Positions 42,076 through 50,018 of a stretch of DNA of 64,000 nt are shown piece by piece; within the stretch, counting starts at the first letter, position 1, and the number at the start of each line of letters is the position of its first letter. This DNA comes from Clostridia bacterium (GTDB taxonomy: Bacteria > Bacillota > Clostridia > DUPQ01), in assembly GCA_030592085.1 (NCBI GenBank), contig JAUUZV010000001.1:3019-67018 (forward strand), read 5' to 3'. A program made the position numbers and the translations under genes. The notes under the pieces are model-generated. The model ran no database searches and was not told the DNA's origin. It saw only the letters and a list, made by a program, of their open reading frames with translations.

Positions 42076-42641
42076 TTTATTATCACCGTTTTAGTTAATA
42101 TAACATCATCACTACAATCCTTGTAATCAATTTTTAGATTATTTTTTCCTTTTGTTAGATTATAATAATCTATATTTACAGTAATATAATTCCAAACAGT
42201 TTCATTACTGCACTGATATGTGAAATTATTTAGCGTTAATATATTACCATTGATATAAACTTCAAATAATCTAAATGGATCTAAACAAGCATCATAAAAT
42301 TTATCGTAGTCACAATCATATGTTTTACAACAACCAATTCCATTTTTCACTTCCCAAGAAAAGTTTATAAATTTATCATCTTGTATGGCTTTAAATTTTA
42401 TAATTTCTTTATTGTTAACATATATACTATTGCTATTTCCACCTCCACTACGTTTTTCGAGTGTAATAATAGTATTATCATCAATTATTGTTAATGGTTG
42501 TGATTTATCACCAGAAAGTATTTTCTTAAAAAAACCTTTAGCAGCATCAACATAATTATTTATATCAATTGAATTTGCTAATACTACAGATATTAGAATA
42601 AGAATTGCGATTATTAAAATTAATGTTTCACTTATTTCCAA
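42072..42641 (-). CDS. Anchored protein with pilin-like N-terminus
   Basis: 189 residues: N-terminal hydrophobic segment after ISETL (to about 22), then a beta-rich extracellular domain with eight Cys (CCKTYDCDYDKFYDAC). Overlaps the signal peptidase start by four bases. No defined fold. Confidence 0.6.
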   Translation of the reverse strand: MEISETLILIIAILILISVVLANSIDINNYVDAAKGFFKKILSGDKSQPLTIIDDNTIITLEKRSGGGNSNSIYVNNKEIIKFKAIQDDKFINFSWEVKNGIGCCKTYDCDYDKFYDACLDPFRLFEVYINGNILTLNNFTYQCSNETVWNYITVNIDYYNLTKGKNNLKIDYKDCSDDVILTKTVIIK

Positions 42642-42939
42642 TTTTATTTACACCATATCCAAATAAAAATACACCTAGCATTGATAACATAAACCCAGAT
42701 TTAATTTGATTTCCACCAATTATCATTAAGGTTATAAAGTCTGTTTTTTCAAATGTATTAGTTATTTCTGTAAATTTTACATCATAATATGATTCAACTC
42801 TTAGCATATTTTGAGATAAATCTACATTATGAAAACCATTATAGAATATATTACTTCCAGTCATAAATATGATCATACCAATAATAATGAATAACGCAGT
42901 TTTTGATAGTTTTTCAGTTTTATTAGTCGAATTCTTCAT
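42628..42939 (-). CDS. Two-helix membrane protein
   Basis: 103 residues with helices at about 15-32 and 80-97 and an extracellular loop between them. Overlaps the next gene. No family recognised. Confidence 0.55.
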   Translation of the reverse strand: MKNSTNKTEKLSKTALFIIIGMIIFMTGSNIFYNGFHNVDLSQNMLRVESYYDVKFTEITNTFEKTDFITLMIIGGNQIKSGFMLSMLGVFLFGYGVNKIGNK

Positions 42940-43072
42940 CTATCATTACCTTCAAATCTTCTTTTGCATATCCTAATTTATGTGGAGCATTATAATCAGT
43001 CATTTTATCTTTCCAATTAAAATACCATCTACCAATGATATCTGCTATTTTTATTTTATCTTTTGTGTTCAT
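42923..43072 (-). CDS. Small soluble protein
   Basis: 49 residues (MNTKDKIKIADIIG...), acidic end, aromatic centre (GRWYFNWKDKM). Overlaps the 42628-42939 start. No family recognised. Confidence 0.5.
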   Translation of the reverse strand: MNTKDKIKIADIIGRWYFNWKDKMTDYNAPHKLGYAKEDLKVMIDEEFD

Positions 43073-43085
43073 TTATATTCCTTAA

Positions 43086-43643
43086 TTATTGAAATTTAAG
43101 TTGATGACCTAATTCAAATATCTTATCAACTATTTGTTCTCTTTTTGATTTTCTTAATTCATATATTTTATGTGCTAATGCAAATGCTATACTTGATAAT
43201 ATTATTGGTAATAACATAAATAATCCTACAAGCCAAAAATAACTTTGCATTTTATCATCTGTTGTTAATTGTTTCATTGATTCTACATATTCTTCTGGCG
43301 CTTCATAATAGTTTTGGGTAGCTCTTATATTAGTAGTAGCACCTAAAATATGACCAGCACATAAATAAATTGTAAACATAAATACAATAAATAACTTAGT
43401 TAATGATATTGATTTAAATAAAGTTCTTATTAAAAATACAGTAATCAAAGTGGTTAGTATTAATAATGTAACGATACCACCTTCTAATAAGAATAATGGG
43501 TTAGATTCAGATATTTTAAATACTGGTGAACCAAATGCTGTCCATAGATCAGCTATTGTAGTTACAAATAATAATACTATTAAAGTCCATAATATTTTTT
43601 TTTCTGTTATTTTGAATTTGTTTTTTACAGTTGTGATATTCAT
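43086..43643 (-). CDS. Multi-pass membrane protein
   Basis: 185 residues with four membrane helices, an amphipathic loop before the last (NYYEAPEEYVESMKQL) and a basic C-terminus. GGAGGC lies before the ATG. No family recognised. Confidence 0.6.
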   Translation of the reverse strand: MNITTVKNKFKITEKKILWTLIVLLFVTTIADLWTAFGSPVFKISESNPLFLLEGGIVTLLILTTLITVFLIRTLFKSISLTKLFIVFMFTIYLCAGHILGATTNIRATQNYYEAPEEYVESMKQLTTDDKMQSYFWLVGLFMLLPIILSSIAFALAHKIYELRKSKREQIVDKIFELGHQLKFQ

Positions 43644-43744
43644 TTATGCCTCCAATTATGCACAAGCAGAGATAATAGGTTCAAGTACATATTTTTGTGT
43701 GTAGTTATCCATTGTCTTTCATCTCTTGTGTCAATTATGATAGT

Positions 43745-43960
43745 TCAAATTCTCTCCATATTTATATCAATATCCTTTATATGGATTAGAAGATATTTTA
43801 AAGTAAAAGCCATTTTACACATAATCTCGACTTTCCTTACTGTATCGGATTTGATTATAAAATCCCCCGTCTTTTTATCTACATATTTCTCTAATTCTTG
43901 AATAATCTTTCTAGTTTCTGCCAGTTCTTTTGAACTTAATGTTACATATTTCCTTTCCAT
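43745..43960 (-). CDS. Small soluble helical protein
   Basis: 71 residues, helical, alternating charge (MERKYVTLSSKELAETRKII...). The short stretch 43644-43744 before it holds only an 18-codon frame that I do not call. No family recognised. Confidence 0.55.
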   Translation of the reverse strand: MERKYVTLSSKELAETRKIIQELEKYVDKKTGDFIIKSDTVRKVEIMCKMAFTLKYLLIHIKDIDINMERI

Positions 43961-43997
43961 TTATATCATTCCTTTGTATTCCTTATCTTATGTCATT

Positions 43998-44111
43998 TCA
44001 GCAACATTGGCAAGAATCTGGAAAGTAATCTCCACAATGGTTACATTTCCAACCATAAGGGAAACATTGATATTCTATATCCTTGCTATTGCATTTCTTA
44101 CATTTCTTCAT
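43998..44111 (-). CDS. Mini zinc-ribbon protein
   Basis: 37 residues with CKKCNS, CNHCGD and a C-terminal CQCC; two zinc sites are possible. Small ribbons recur across this element. Confidence 0.45.
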   Translation of the reverse strand: MKKCKKCNSKDIEYQCFPYGWKCNHCGDYFPDSCQCC

Positions 44112-44116
44112 TGTGT

Positions 44117-44275
44117 TTAAGCCGTAGGCTCTTTAATCTGAGTATAAGACCATTCTATTAATTCCATTATTGTAGTCTTGTTTGGAAATTTTGTAGTATG
44201 TTTAATAAAATCTGCTACTAATTCATCCAATGCTTTATGTAATCTTATATGTGTCTTTTGATGTTCTTTATCCAT
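44117..44275 (-). CDS. Small helical protein (phage-like)
   Basis: 52 residues, RLHKALDELVADFIKHTTKFPNKTTIMELIEWSYTQ. This helical pattern resembles small phage proteins I have seen but cannot name. Soluble. The frame is intact and shares spacing with its neighbours. Confidence 0.5.
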   Translation of the reverse strand: MDKEHQKTHIRLHKALDELVADFIKHTTKFPNKTTIMELIEWSYTQIKEPTA

Positions 44276-44311
44276 TATTATCACACCTTTGCATTCCTTA
44301 TCTTAGTTGTA

Positions 44312-44437
44312 TTAATATACCTCATCACTAGTAAGCCGTATAATTGATCTAGTGTCTTTATCATTTAACTTTTCATCTTTATTCTCTAACTTACTCAATC
44401 TCATTTCTAATTCCGTTATTTTTTCTTCTATTATCAT
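44312..44437 (-). CDS. Very small coiled-coil protein
   Basis: 41 residues, heptad-like EEKITELEMRLSKLENKDEKL. Nine bases before the glycosyltransferase stop. Uncertain but codon pattern fits. Confidence 0.4.
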   Translation of the reverse strand: MIIEEKITELEMRLSKLENKDEKLNDKDTRSIIRLTSDEVY

Positions 44438-44445
44438 TTTATAAT

Positions 44446-45156
44446 TTACCTCAGTTTTCTAAATTTGTTTTTAATAATAAACCCAATCATTACAAGGCCT
44501 AATAAAAACGCCTTTATTTTGCTACCTGTTACAGAAGATTTACCAACTCTTTTCTTATAATTTAATGGGATCTCCATAAAATTAATATTTTTTTTAATAA
44601 TTAATAACATCATTTCCACTCCAAAATGAGAACCTCCTATTGTGAAATAAGGTTCAATTTTTTGTAATACTGATCTTTTTATTAAACGCATAGTACATCC
44701 AACGTCTGTTAAAATTGAAGTATTGTAAAGCAATTCCATTAGTTTTGCAATAAATACATTTCCCCATTTGATAAAGAAGCCTATATTTGCTCCTTCCCAA
44801 ATAAGATTTCTGCTAGTCCTAGAACCGAAAACCACATCAAAGTCATCCGAATAGGCTAATAATTTAATTATATCTCTGCCTAAAAAAGTTCCATCTGGTT
44901 CTGCTAAGATTATATAATCACCACTTGCAAATTTTAATCCTTTTCTAATTGCATGACCATAACCTTGTTTATGTTCATATACTTCTTTTGCTTTAGTTTT
45001 TGATACTTCTTTAGATGTACCATAAGCAGCATTATTATTTACAACAATTATTTCATCAATATATCCAGAACTAAAGAAATCATTAATTGAAGTCTTTATA
45101 GATTTCTTCTCATTGTAAGTTGGAAAAATTACAGATATTTTTTTATTTTTCCACAT
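44446..45156 (-). CDS. Family 2 glycosyltransferase (dolichyl-phosphate sugar synthase-like)
   Basis: 236 residues. VIFPTYNEKKSI, DEIIVVNNNA, HKQGYGHAIRKGL and LAEPDGTF (DxD-like) are GT2 motifs; RTSRNLIWEGAN and the C-terminal KRVGKSSVTGSK follow the dolichyl-phosphate mannose/glucose synthase type. The C-terminal hydrophobic end would anchor it to the membrane. It likely supplies lipid-linked sugar for glycosylating the Asn-rich surface proteins. Confidence 0.8.
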   Translation of the reverse strand: MWKNKKISVIFPTYNEKKSIKTSINDFFSSGYIDEIIVVNNNAAYGTSKEVSKTKAKEVYEHKQGYGHAIRKGLKFASGDYIILAEPDGTFLGRDIIKLLAYSDDFDVVFGSRTSRNLIWEGANIGFFIKWGNVFIAKLMELLYNTSILTDVGCTMRLIKRSVLQKIEPYFTIGGSHFGVEMMLLIIKKNINFMEIPLNYKKRVGKSSVTGSKIKAFLLGLVMIGFIIKNKFRKLR

Positions 45157-45191
45157 CCTTTTGTACCTTCATTTTATTTCTCCTAAGTAAA

Positions 45192-45403
45192 TTATTGAGG
45201 TCCATCTCTTGATTCCCAAGAGTTATTAAGTCCGTTGAGTTGGGTTTGGCATACGAAATAAAATGTTGCAACATCTTCAATCGTAAAGTCTGTATTACAG
45301 ATTACAAGTCTGATACATTTTATATTGACATCAACTGTTCAGCACTGTTTCCAGTGGCTAGTTTCTGATACTCATTGGGTTGTATTCAAGTGGACCACAA
45401 TAA
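45192..45403 (-). ncRNA. Structured RNA candidate, 212 nt
   Basis: The ends pair: the sequence at 45192-45204 and 45391-45403 are complementary over 12 of 13 bases. Inside are several local hairpins: CTCTTG/CAAGAG (45206-45222), palindrome ATGTTGCAACAT (45263-45274), CTGTATTACAG (45290-45300), and AGC-ACTG-TTTC-CAGT-G-GCT (45341-45359). G+C is about 37% versus about 25% around it. It lies between two minus-strand genes. A minus-strand frame crosses it but has two UGA stops and no start. Strand is inferred from neighbours. Confidence 0.45.
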
Positions 45404-45405
45404 AA

Positions 45406-45615
45406 TTATCCTTTGATTCTTTTATCCATTAGATAAGCTAGTGTTCCAGCTTTTTCAAGTTTTGATAGTTCAACTCCAGCAATAACTTCGTTTAAAACTA
45501 CCATAACAACATCTGCTTTATCTTTTTTTGAATCAAGATTGTTTATGTTACCAACAACCTTTTTTGTTTGTTCTGTTATTTCTTCAATTATTTTTTGTAC
45601 TGTTTTTTCACTCAT
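45406..45615 (-). CDS. Small helical soluble protein
   Basis: 69 residues, charged and helical (QKIIEEITEQTKKVVGNINN...). The ATG follows AAGGAGGAATT. The RNA candidate begins a few bases after its stop. No family recognised. Confidence 0.55.
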   Translation of the reverse strand: MSEKTVQKIIEEITEQTKKVVGNINNLDSKKDKADVVMVVLNEVIAGVELSKLEKAGTLAYLMDKRIKG

Positions 45616-45782
45616 TTTAATTCCTCCTTACCCAAACAATGCATGCAAGGGATGTTTTTATCATATTCTACATATTCTTCTGATTCTGTTACTTTTATTG
45701 AACAGCTTCTTAGTTTAGATTTTTTATGAATCCAACCAATAGGGGTTTCAATTATTTCCCAACCACAATGTCTACATAACAT
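45612..45782 (-). CDS. Small zinc-binding protein
   Basis: 56 residues with CRHCGWE at the start and CMHCLG at the end, a paired-CxxC ribbon with a long insert. Overlaps the next gene by four bases. Confidence 0.5.
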   Translation of the reverse strand: MLCRHCGWEIIETPIGWIHKKSKLRSCSIKVTESEEYVEYDKNIPCMHCLGKEELK

Positions 45783-45783
45783 T

Positions 45784-46086
45784 TTACATTAATTTAGGTG
45801 TATCAGGCATATCTCCACCAACTGGTTTTTTTACTTCTATATTATTTGGTGCAATTCCTTGACCTATTACTATTAATTGTTGACAATCAAATAATTCAGC
45901 AGTTACAATTTTCTTATCTTTATCTAATCTAGGTTTTAATTGATATTGAATACATCCGTTATAAAATAATATTTTAGATATTGCAATACCTTCAAAACCT
46001 GAGATTCTATCTTTAACTAGATGACCTAATGGTATATTCATTAAATCAATGTGTTCAAAGCTTTCTTTTTCTAGTGTTTTTGCCAT
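45784..46086 (-). CDS. SH3-like phage protein
   Basis: 100 residues. LGHLVKDRISGFEGIAISKILFYNGCIQYQLKPRL ... AELFDCQQLIVI matches the widespread small phage barrel with the pattern VxDxITGFxGI...GCxqYxvxP. The function of that family is unknown to me. GAGGCA ribosome site. Confidence 0.6.
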   Translation of the reverse strand: MAKTLEKESFEHIDLMNIPLGHLVKDRISGFEGIAISKILFYNGCIQYQLKPRLDKDKKIVTAELFDCQQLIVIGQGIAPNNIEVKKPVGGDMPDTPKLM

Positions 46087-46098
46087 TTTTGCCTCGTA

Positions 46099-46320
46099 TT
46101 ATTTTTTTATAATTTTTCTTATTCTTTTATTAATCCATTGATTACAACATAGACATTTTTTACCTTCTTGTATCATTTTAAATTTTTCAATAATCTTTAA
46201 ACCAGCTTTATTTCTATCATATCTAACATTAGATAATTCAACAATATCTCCAGTTTTATAATCTCTTCTTATCCAAGGACTATAACATTTATCAATATTA
46301 ATTATTTTTACTTTATACAT
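46099..46320 (-). CDS. Small basic protein with a Cys pair
   Basis: 73 residues, beta-rich then basic, with CLCC and the C-terminal KRIRKIIKK. SH3-like start (MYKVKIINID...). No family recognised. Confidence 0.5.
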   Translation of the reverse strand: MYKVKIINIDKCYSPWIRRDYKTGDIVELSNVRYDRNKAGLKIIEKFKMIQEGKKCLCCNQWINKRIRKIIKK

Positions 46321-46321
46321 T

Positions 46322-46762
46322 TTATTTCTTTTTTATAAACATTATACAACCAACACTACCAATAAGTGCAATCATAGTTGTTATTGGATTAAATTCTGGA
46401 ATTTCTTGAGATGTTGGAGGTGAATATTGAGTTGATCTTGACACAGATCCTCTACCATTTTCAAATTTTCTATAAATAAAATTTGTAAACGTATCGGTTT
46501 CTTCTGTCTCCCATAATGTTGTTATAAAACTACCTGATTGTGACGTTTTAATATATCCTACTAATTTTGTTTGTAATATATCATTCTTTTCAGCAGTAAC
46601 AAACCAATTAAACTCACATTCTGGTTCAAACCCCCAACCATAAAAATATACGATAGTATCTGTTATTAAAGAGTTAGTTTCTCCAACACCACAAAGCTCA
46701 TCTGAACCAAAAACTATTGTTGCCATAAATAATACACCCAAAATTAATATTAATTTTTTCAT
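46322..46762 (-). CDS. Secreted protein with PEF-CTERM-like sorting end
   Basis: 146 residues: N-terminal signal (1-19, VFGS), beta ectodomain, then IPEFNPITTMIALIG, a hydrophobic stretch and KKK at the end. The Pro-Glu-Phe plus helix plus basic tail matches PEF-CTERM archaeosortase substrates. It would be cut and anchored on the cell surface. No archaeosortase was found here, so the host's would be needed. Confidence 0.6.
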   Translation of the reverse strand: MKKLILILGVLFMATIVFGSDELCGVGETNSLITDTIVYFYGWGFEPECEFNWFVTAEKNDILQTKLVGYIKTSQSGSFITTLWETEETDTFTNFIYRKFENGRGSVSRSTQYSPPTSQEIPEFNPITTMIALIGSVGCIMFIKKK

Positions 46763-47136
46763 TTTTTCACCTTTATTGATAATAGCTGTGATCGTATTTT
46801 TTTTTCAGCAAAACTTTCAAAGTTATTAGTAGCTCGCCATATAATATGCCATTTATTTTGATACCATATTCTAGCTTCTAAAGTAGTATTCCAACCACCA
46901 AATAATGCTAAATATAATAGTTTTTGGTTTAAAAGTATTTTATACCAACATTTATCACCACGATATAAATCTTTTACTTTCATACCTATCCAATGCCAAC
47001 CTTCCATTCCATCATTCATATCTCGTATACAAGTAATTTCTATCCTACCATCTTCATATTTATCATCTTTAATTAATAGTGCAGTGGCTTCAATTATTGT
47101 ATAATCCATTGGATTAGGTTCTTTTATTTGAATCAT
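46759..47136 (-). CDS. Hypothetical beta-rich protein
   Basis: 125 residues, many Trp and aromatic strands (WHWIGMKVKDLYRGDKCWYKILL), no membrane segment. It overlaps the CTERM-protein start by four bases. No family recognised. Confidence 0.5.
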   Translation of the reverse strand: MIQIKEPNPMDYTIIEATALLIKDDKYEDGRIEITCIRDMNDGMEGWHWIGMKVKDLYRGDKCWYKILLNQKLLYLALFGGWNTTLEARIWYQNKWHIIWRATNNFESFAEKKIRSQLLSIKVKK

Positions 47137-47267
47137 TTTTTATATCCAATAATTAATAAAACTATAGCAATTAAAAAACATAAATAAATCAACCATCTAG
47201 GCATGGGAAACACTGCTTCTTTATTAACATATTTTAGATATTTTATTAGTTTTTTATATTTTTTCAT
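47133..47267 (-). CDS. Small single-helix membrane protein
   Basis: 44 residues: basic N-terminus (MKKYKKLIKYLK) and one C-terminal helix. Four bases after the recombinase stop. Confidence 0.5.
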   Translation of the reverse strand: MKKYKKLIKYLKYVNKEAVFPMPRWLIYLCFLIAIVLLIIGYKK

Positions 47268-47271
47268 TTTT

Positions 47272-47925
47272 TCATATTCTTCTTGCTGCTATTTTTCCTT
47301 TTTCTTTTCTATATCTTCTTAATAAAGTTGAGGTAGTAACACCAATTGTTTTAGCTATTTCAGACCACGAATATACAAATTTACCTGTGTCTTTATCTGT
47401 TACAGCTAAAAAATTTTCGACTTGTTTCCAATTAATTTTTGCTTTTGGTCTTCCAAACTTTTCAGGATTGTTCTTATATGCGATATCTCTACCAATTCTA
47501 GTATTATCTATTATAGTTTCTCTTTGCCATTCAGCAACACTAGCCATAATACCCATAACCATTCTTCCAAATGTGTTTGCAGTATCTAAACTTTGTTCTA
47601 CAAATTTAAGATGTATATTTATTTTTTGTAATTCTTTTTGAGTATTAATCATTTGTTGTAAATTTCTACCGAATCTATCAACTCTTAGACAATATATTTT
47701 ATCAAATTTTTTTTCTTTAGCATCTATAATCATTTTTAAAAAATCTTTCATATATTCTTGTGACTTACCACTAATATATTGATCTACATAACTTTTATAG
47801 AATTCATTATCATCAACACTAATCTGCTTATTACATTTATCTAATTGGTTTTGAATACTTTTTGCGATGTATTCACCTTGTTCCTTTCTAGTTGGACTAA
47901 CTCGTGCGTATATTGCCGCTTTCAT
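47272..47925 (-). CDS. Serine recombinase (resolvase/invertase family)
   Basis: 217 residues. AIYARVSPT carries the nucleophilic Ser10; YCLRVDRFGRN contains the Arg motif and FGRMVMGIMASVAEWQRE the long helix. The C-terminal part (about 150-210) holds a helix-turn-helix (WSEIAKTIGVTTSTLLRRY). It could invert, resolve or integrate DNA. The 330-base gap at 47926-48255 is a likely recombination site. Confidence 0.75.
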   Translation of the reverse strand: MKAAIYARVSPTRKEQGEYIAKSIQNQLDKCNKQISVDDNEFYKSYVDQYISGKSQEYMKDFLKMIIDAKEKKFDKIYCLRVDRFGRNLQQMINTQKELQKINIHLKFVEQSLDTANTFGRMVMGIMASVAEWQRETIIDNTRIGRDIAYKNNPEKFGRPKAKINWKQVENFLAVTDKDTGKFVYSWSEIAKTIGVTTSTLLRRYRKEKGKIAARRI

Positions 47926-48255
47926 TTTTACCCGTTATTTTTATTTTAAATTAAATATACATTTTATAATATGTATTATTAATACACTATTTTGTTTATA
48001 ACACCTAATTATCTATACTTAGTTTTAAATAATAAAGACATTTAAATACTTTTACCAATTTGAATTAGTATAATCAAGTATATAATCAACCAGAATTCAC
48101 AAATAACTATTAAAACATGGTAAATCAACGTAATATTTATTAGATATTGCCGCTGTTTTAAGTGAAAAAAACGGTTTATCGAGCGATTTTGCCCCTATGA
48201 AACTTTAGAAAAAGCAATAATTATATTAAATTCATAGTGAAAATAAAGATGTCAA
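47926..48255. other. Intergenic region beside recombinase with a G+C island
   Basis: Mostly AT-rich, with TATA-like tracts. An island at about 48147-48202 (GCCGCTGTTTT...ACGGTTTATCGAGCG) has a different composition. No gene seen. A res/att-type site or a short RNA is possible; direct repeats were not obvious. Confidence 0.3.
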
Positions 48256-48588
48256 TTATCTATATATGTGAATAACACCTATACCTTGACATTCCATATT
48301 CCAACCATGTTTAGTTAACATTTCAGTAAACTTTTTACGGTATCTGTATTGATCTACAGGTTCATATTCAAAGCCAAATTCTTCTGAAGCCTCTTTCATT
48401 AAGTAAGGTTCTTCGTTTAAAGACGGATCATATATTAATGTTAAAAGTGTTCCATCAGTACGTAAATGTATTGAATTATTATTTGTTTTTTTAAGAACAT
48501 ATAACATTTGTTCTTGATATTTCCTTTCTAATTTACCAATAAAAGATTTAATTTTAACTAATATTTCGCTTGGTACTGTTTGTTTCAT
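48256..48588 (-). CDS. Small basic alpha/beta protein
   Basis: 110 residues with a helical first half, beta strands and a basic middle (DQYRYRKKFTEML). No motif. AGGTAAAAAATG start context. Confidence 0.5.
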   Translation of the reverse strand: MKQTVPSEILVKIKSFIGKLERKYQEQMLYVLKKTNNNSIHLRTDGTLLTLIYDPSLNEEPYLMKEASEEFGFEYEPVDQYRYRKKFTEMLTKHGWNMECQGIGVIHIYR

Positions 48589-48599
48589 TTTTTACCTCA

Positions 48600-48956
48600 T
48601 TAAACTATTGGTCTTCCATCATCATAGTATGATATCAAATCATCATCACTATGTTCTTCTTTATCACTAGCAATTTTTGGTTTTTCATAATCTTTTAATC
48701 CATTTGTTAATTTTTTTACATCTCTTATATATGCATAATACCCATATCCACCTTGTGAGAAAGGATTTCTCGCTGAATCAACTTTTAATAGCAAACCTAA
48801 TTTTTTATCTTCTATTATCATAGTTTCTCCTTCTCCATAATAAGGAGCAGGTCTACCTTCTTTGATAATAAATCTTCTACCTACTTTAGTACCTCGTTTA
48901 AAAAAAGCAGCTAAACTAGTTTCAAGTTTTTGTTGTATTTGATAATCTAGTTCCAT
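48600..48956 (-). CDS. Hypothetical protein, acidic end
   Basis: 118 residues: helix, Arg/Gly/Tyr-rich loop (KEGRPAPYYGEGET), beta strands, and an acidic C-terminus. AAGGTGA before the ATG. No family recognised. Confidence 0.5.
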   Translation of the reverse strand: MELDYQIQQKLETSLAAFFKRGTKVGRRFIIKEGRPAPYYGEGETMIIEDKKLGLLLKVDSARNPFSQGGYGYYAYIRDVKKLTNGLKDYEKPKIASDKEEHSDDDLISYYDDGRPIV

Positions 48957-48981
48957 TTCTTTTCACCTTTTTAATATTTAT

Positions 48982-49125
48982 TTATTGTTTAACATTACCA
49001 GTTAAATTTAATTTTCTGAAAACGTTAGATATTTCATCTACTAATATATTCTGTAGCATTTGTGTATCTGCATTTTTAAATTTAGAGTTATGCATAGCTT
49101 TTACATTTGTTATTTTTATTACCAT
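48982..49125 (-). CDS. Small basic hypothetical protein
   Basis: 47 residues (MVIKITNVKAMHN...), alpha/beta, no membrane segment. AGGTGAAAAAATG context. No family recognised. Confidence 0.5.
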   Translation of the reverse strand: MVIKITNVKAMHNSKFKNADTQMLQNILVDEISNVFRKLNLTGNVKQ

Positions 49126-49134
49126 TTTTTCACC

Positions 49135-49590
49135 TCATATTAATTTTAACCATATAATTTTCATTTTTAATTTAAGTGGAACAGATGCTTTACCTTTAAC
49201 ATCATCATACCAAAGATCACCTTTTTCTTTATAAATTTCAAATAATTCTGATACAATTTTCTCTTTCACATACACATTATAACATCCTGTAGGCCTATTA
49301 ATTTTAACTATCTTAGCATCTTGTATTGAAATATATATATTTCTTTCATCAGTATTAATGCAAAAATTTTCACCCTCAAAATATTTTAGATTAATTTTTT
49401 TCTCAACAATTGGAATAATATCATCCACATTAATTCGTTCAAATTTCTCATTTGTTTTTATTATTGATGTGACTGTAGTTGTAGGCTCAAATATAACAAC
49501 TTCTCGACCAAAAAAATTAAATCTAAATGCAGATACATTTATACTTAATATTACGAGTAATAACATTAATATTATTAATTTCTTTTTCAT
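49135..49590 (-). CDS. Secreted single-domain protein
   Basis: 151 residues: signal peptide (1-21, NVSA), then a beta-rich domain with two Cys and two helices at the end. GAGGCAAA precedes the ATG. No family recognised. Confidence 0.55.
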   Translation of the reverse strand: MKKKLIILMLLLVILSINVSAFRFNFFGREVVIFEPTTTVTSIIKTNEKFERINVDDIIPIVEKKINLKYFEGENFCINTDERNIYISIQDAKIVKINRPTGCYNVYVKEKIVSELFEIYKEKGDLWYDDVKGKASVPLKLKMKIIWLKLI

Positions 49591-49679
49591 TTATTTGCCT
49601 CATACATCTCAACTAAATAGTCGCCACAATTCTTCGTTAGAGTCGTTGTATCAAAATTACAAAGTTTTTCATCAGTCAT
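49587..49679 (-). CDS. Very small hypothetical protein
   Basis: 30 residues (MTDEKLCNFDTTTL...). Overlaps the starts of both neighbours. Uncertain. Confidence 0.35.
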   Translation of the reverse strand: MTDEKLCNFDTTTLTKNCGDYLVEMYEANK

Positions 49680-49834
49680 TTTTTATCACCTAAATGAAAT
49701 CCATATTTTCTACCTGATAATGTTTCTTCTCCATAATCTATTGCTGAAACGTAATTATATTTTTTCTTATAATTATTAATTATTTTATTAATATTTCTTA
49801 GTTTTATATATCTTATTATTATTTTGTCAGTCAT
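49676..49834 (-). CDS. Small basic hypothetical protein
   Basis: 52 residues, basic, helix then turn (MTDKIIIRYIKLRN...). Overlaps both neighbours by a few bases. Confidence 0.45.
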   Translation of the reverse strand: MTDKIIIRYIKLRNINKIINNYKKKYNYVSAIDYGEETLSGRKYGFHLGDKK

Positions 49835-50006
49835 TTTTATCACATACGCCAGCATTAGTTAATATAAACCTTAAATAATGAACACAATATTTGTTTGCAT
49901 CATGATAACATAATTTTCTTGATTGCTCTCTTAATTGCTCTGTTGTTGCAACTAACGCTTCGCTCGAAGTTGCTTGGTAATCCTTACATAAGTTATCAAT
50001 GCTCAT
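49827..50006 (-). CDS. Small helical Cys-containing protein
   Basis: 59 residues, helical with four Cys at about i, i+26, i+35, i+48. Soluble. Ends overlapping the next gene start. Confidence 0.45.
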   Translation of the reverse strand: MSIDNLCKDYQATSSEALVATTEQLREQSRKLCYHDANKYCVHYLRFILTNAGVCDKND

Positions 50007-50018
50007 TAGTATATAAAT

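Noticed and set aside
43656..43712. 18-codon minus-strand frame
   Set aside because: Too short, no ribosome site, no distinguishing property.
45192..45403. Minus-strand protein-like frame with two UGA codons
   Set aside because: No start codon and two stops; the paired ends and hairpins make an RNA more likely. There is no sign of UGA recoding elsewhere in the window.
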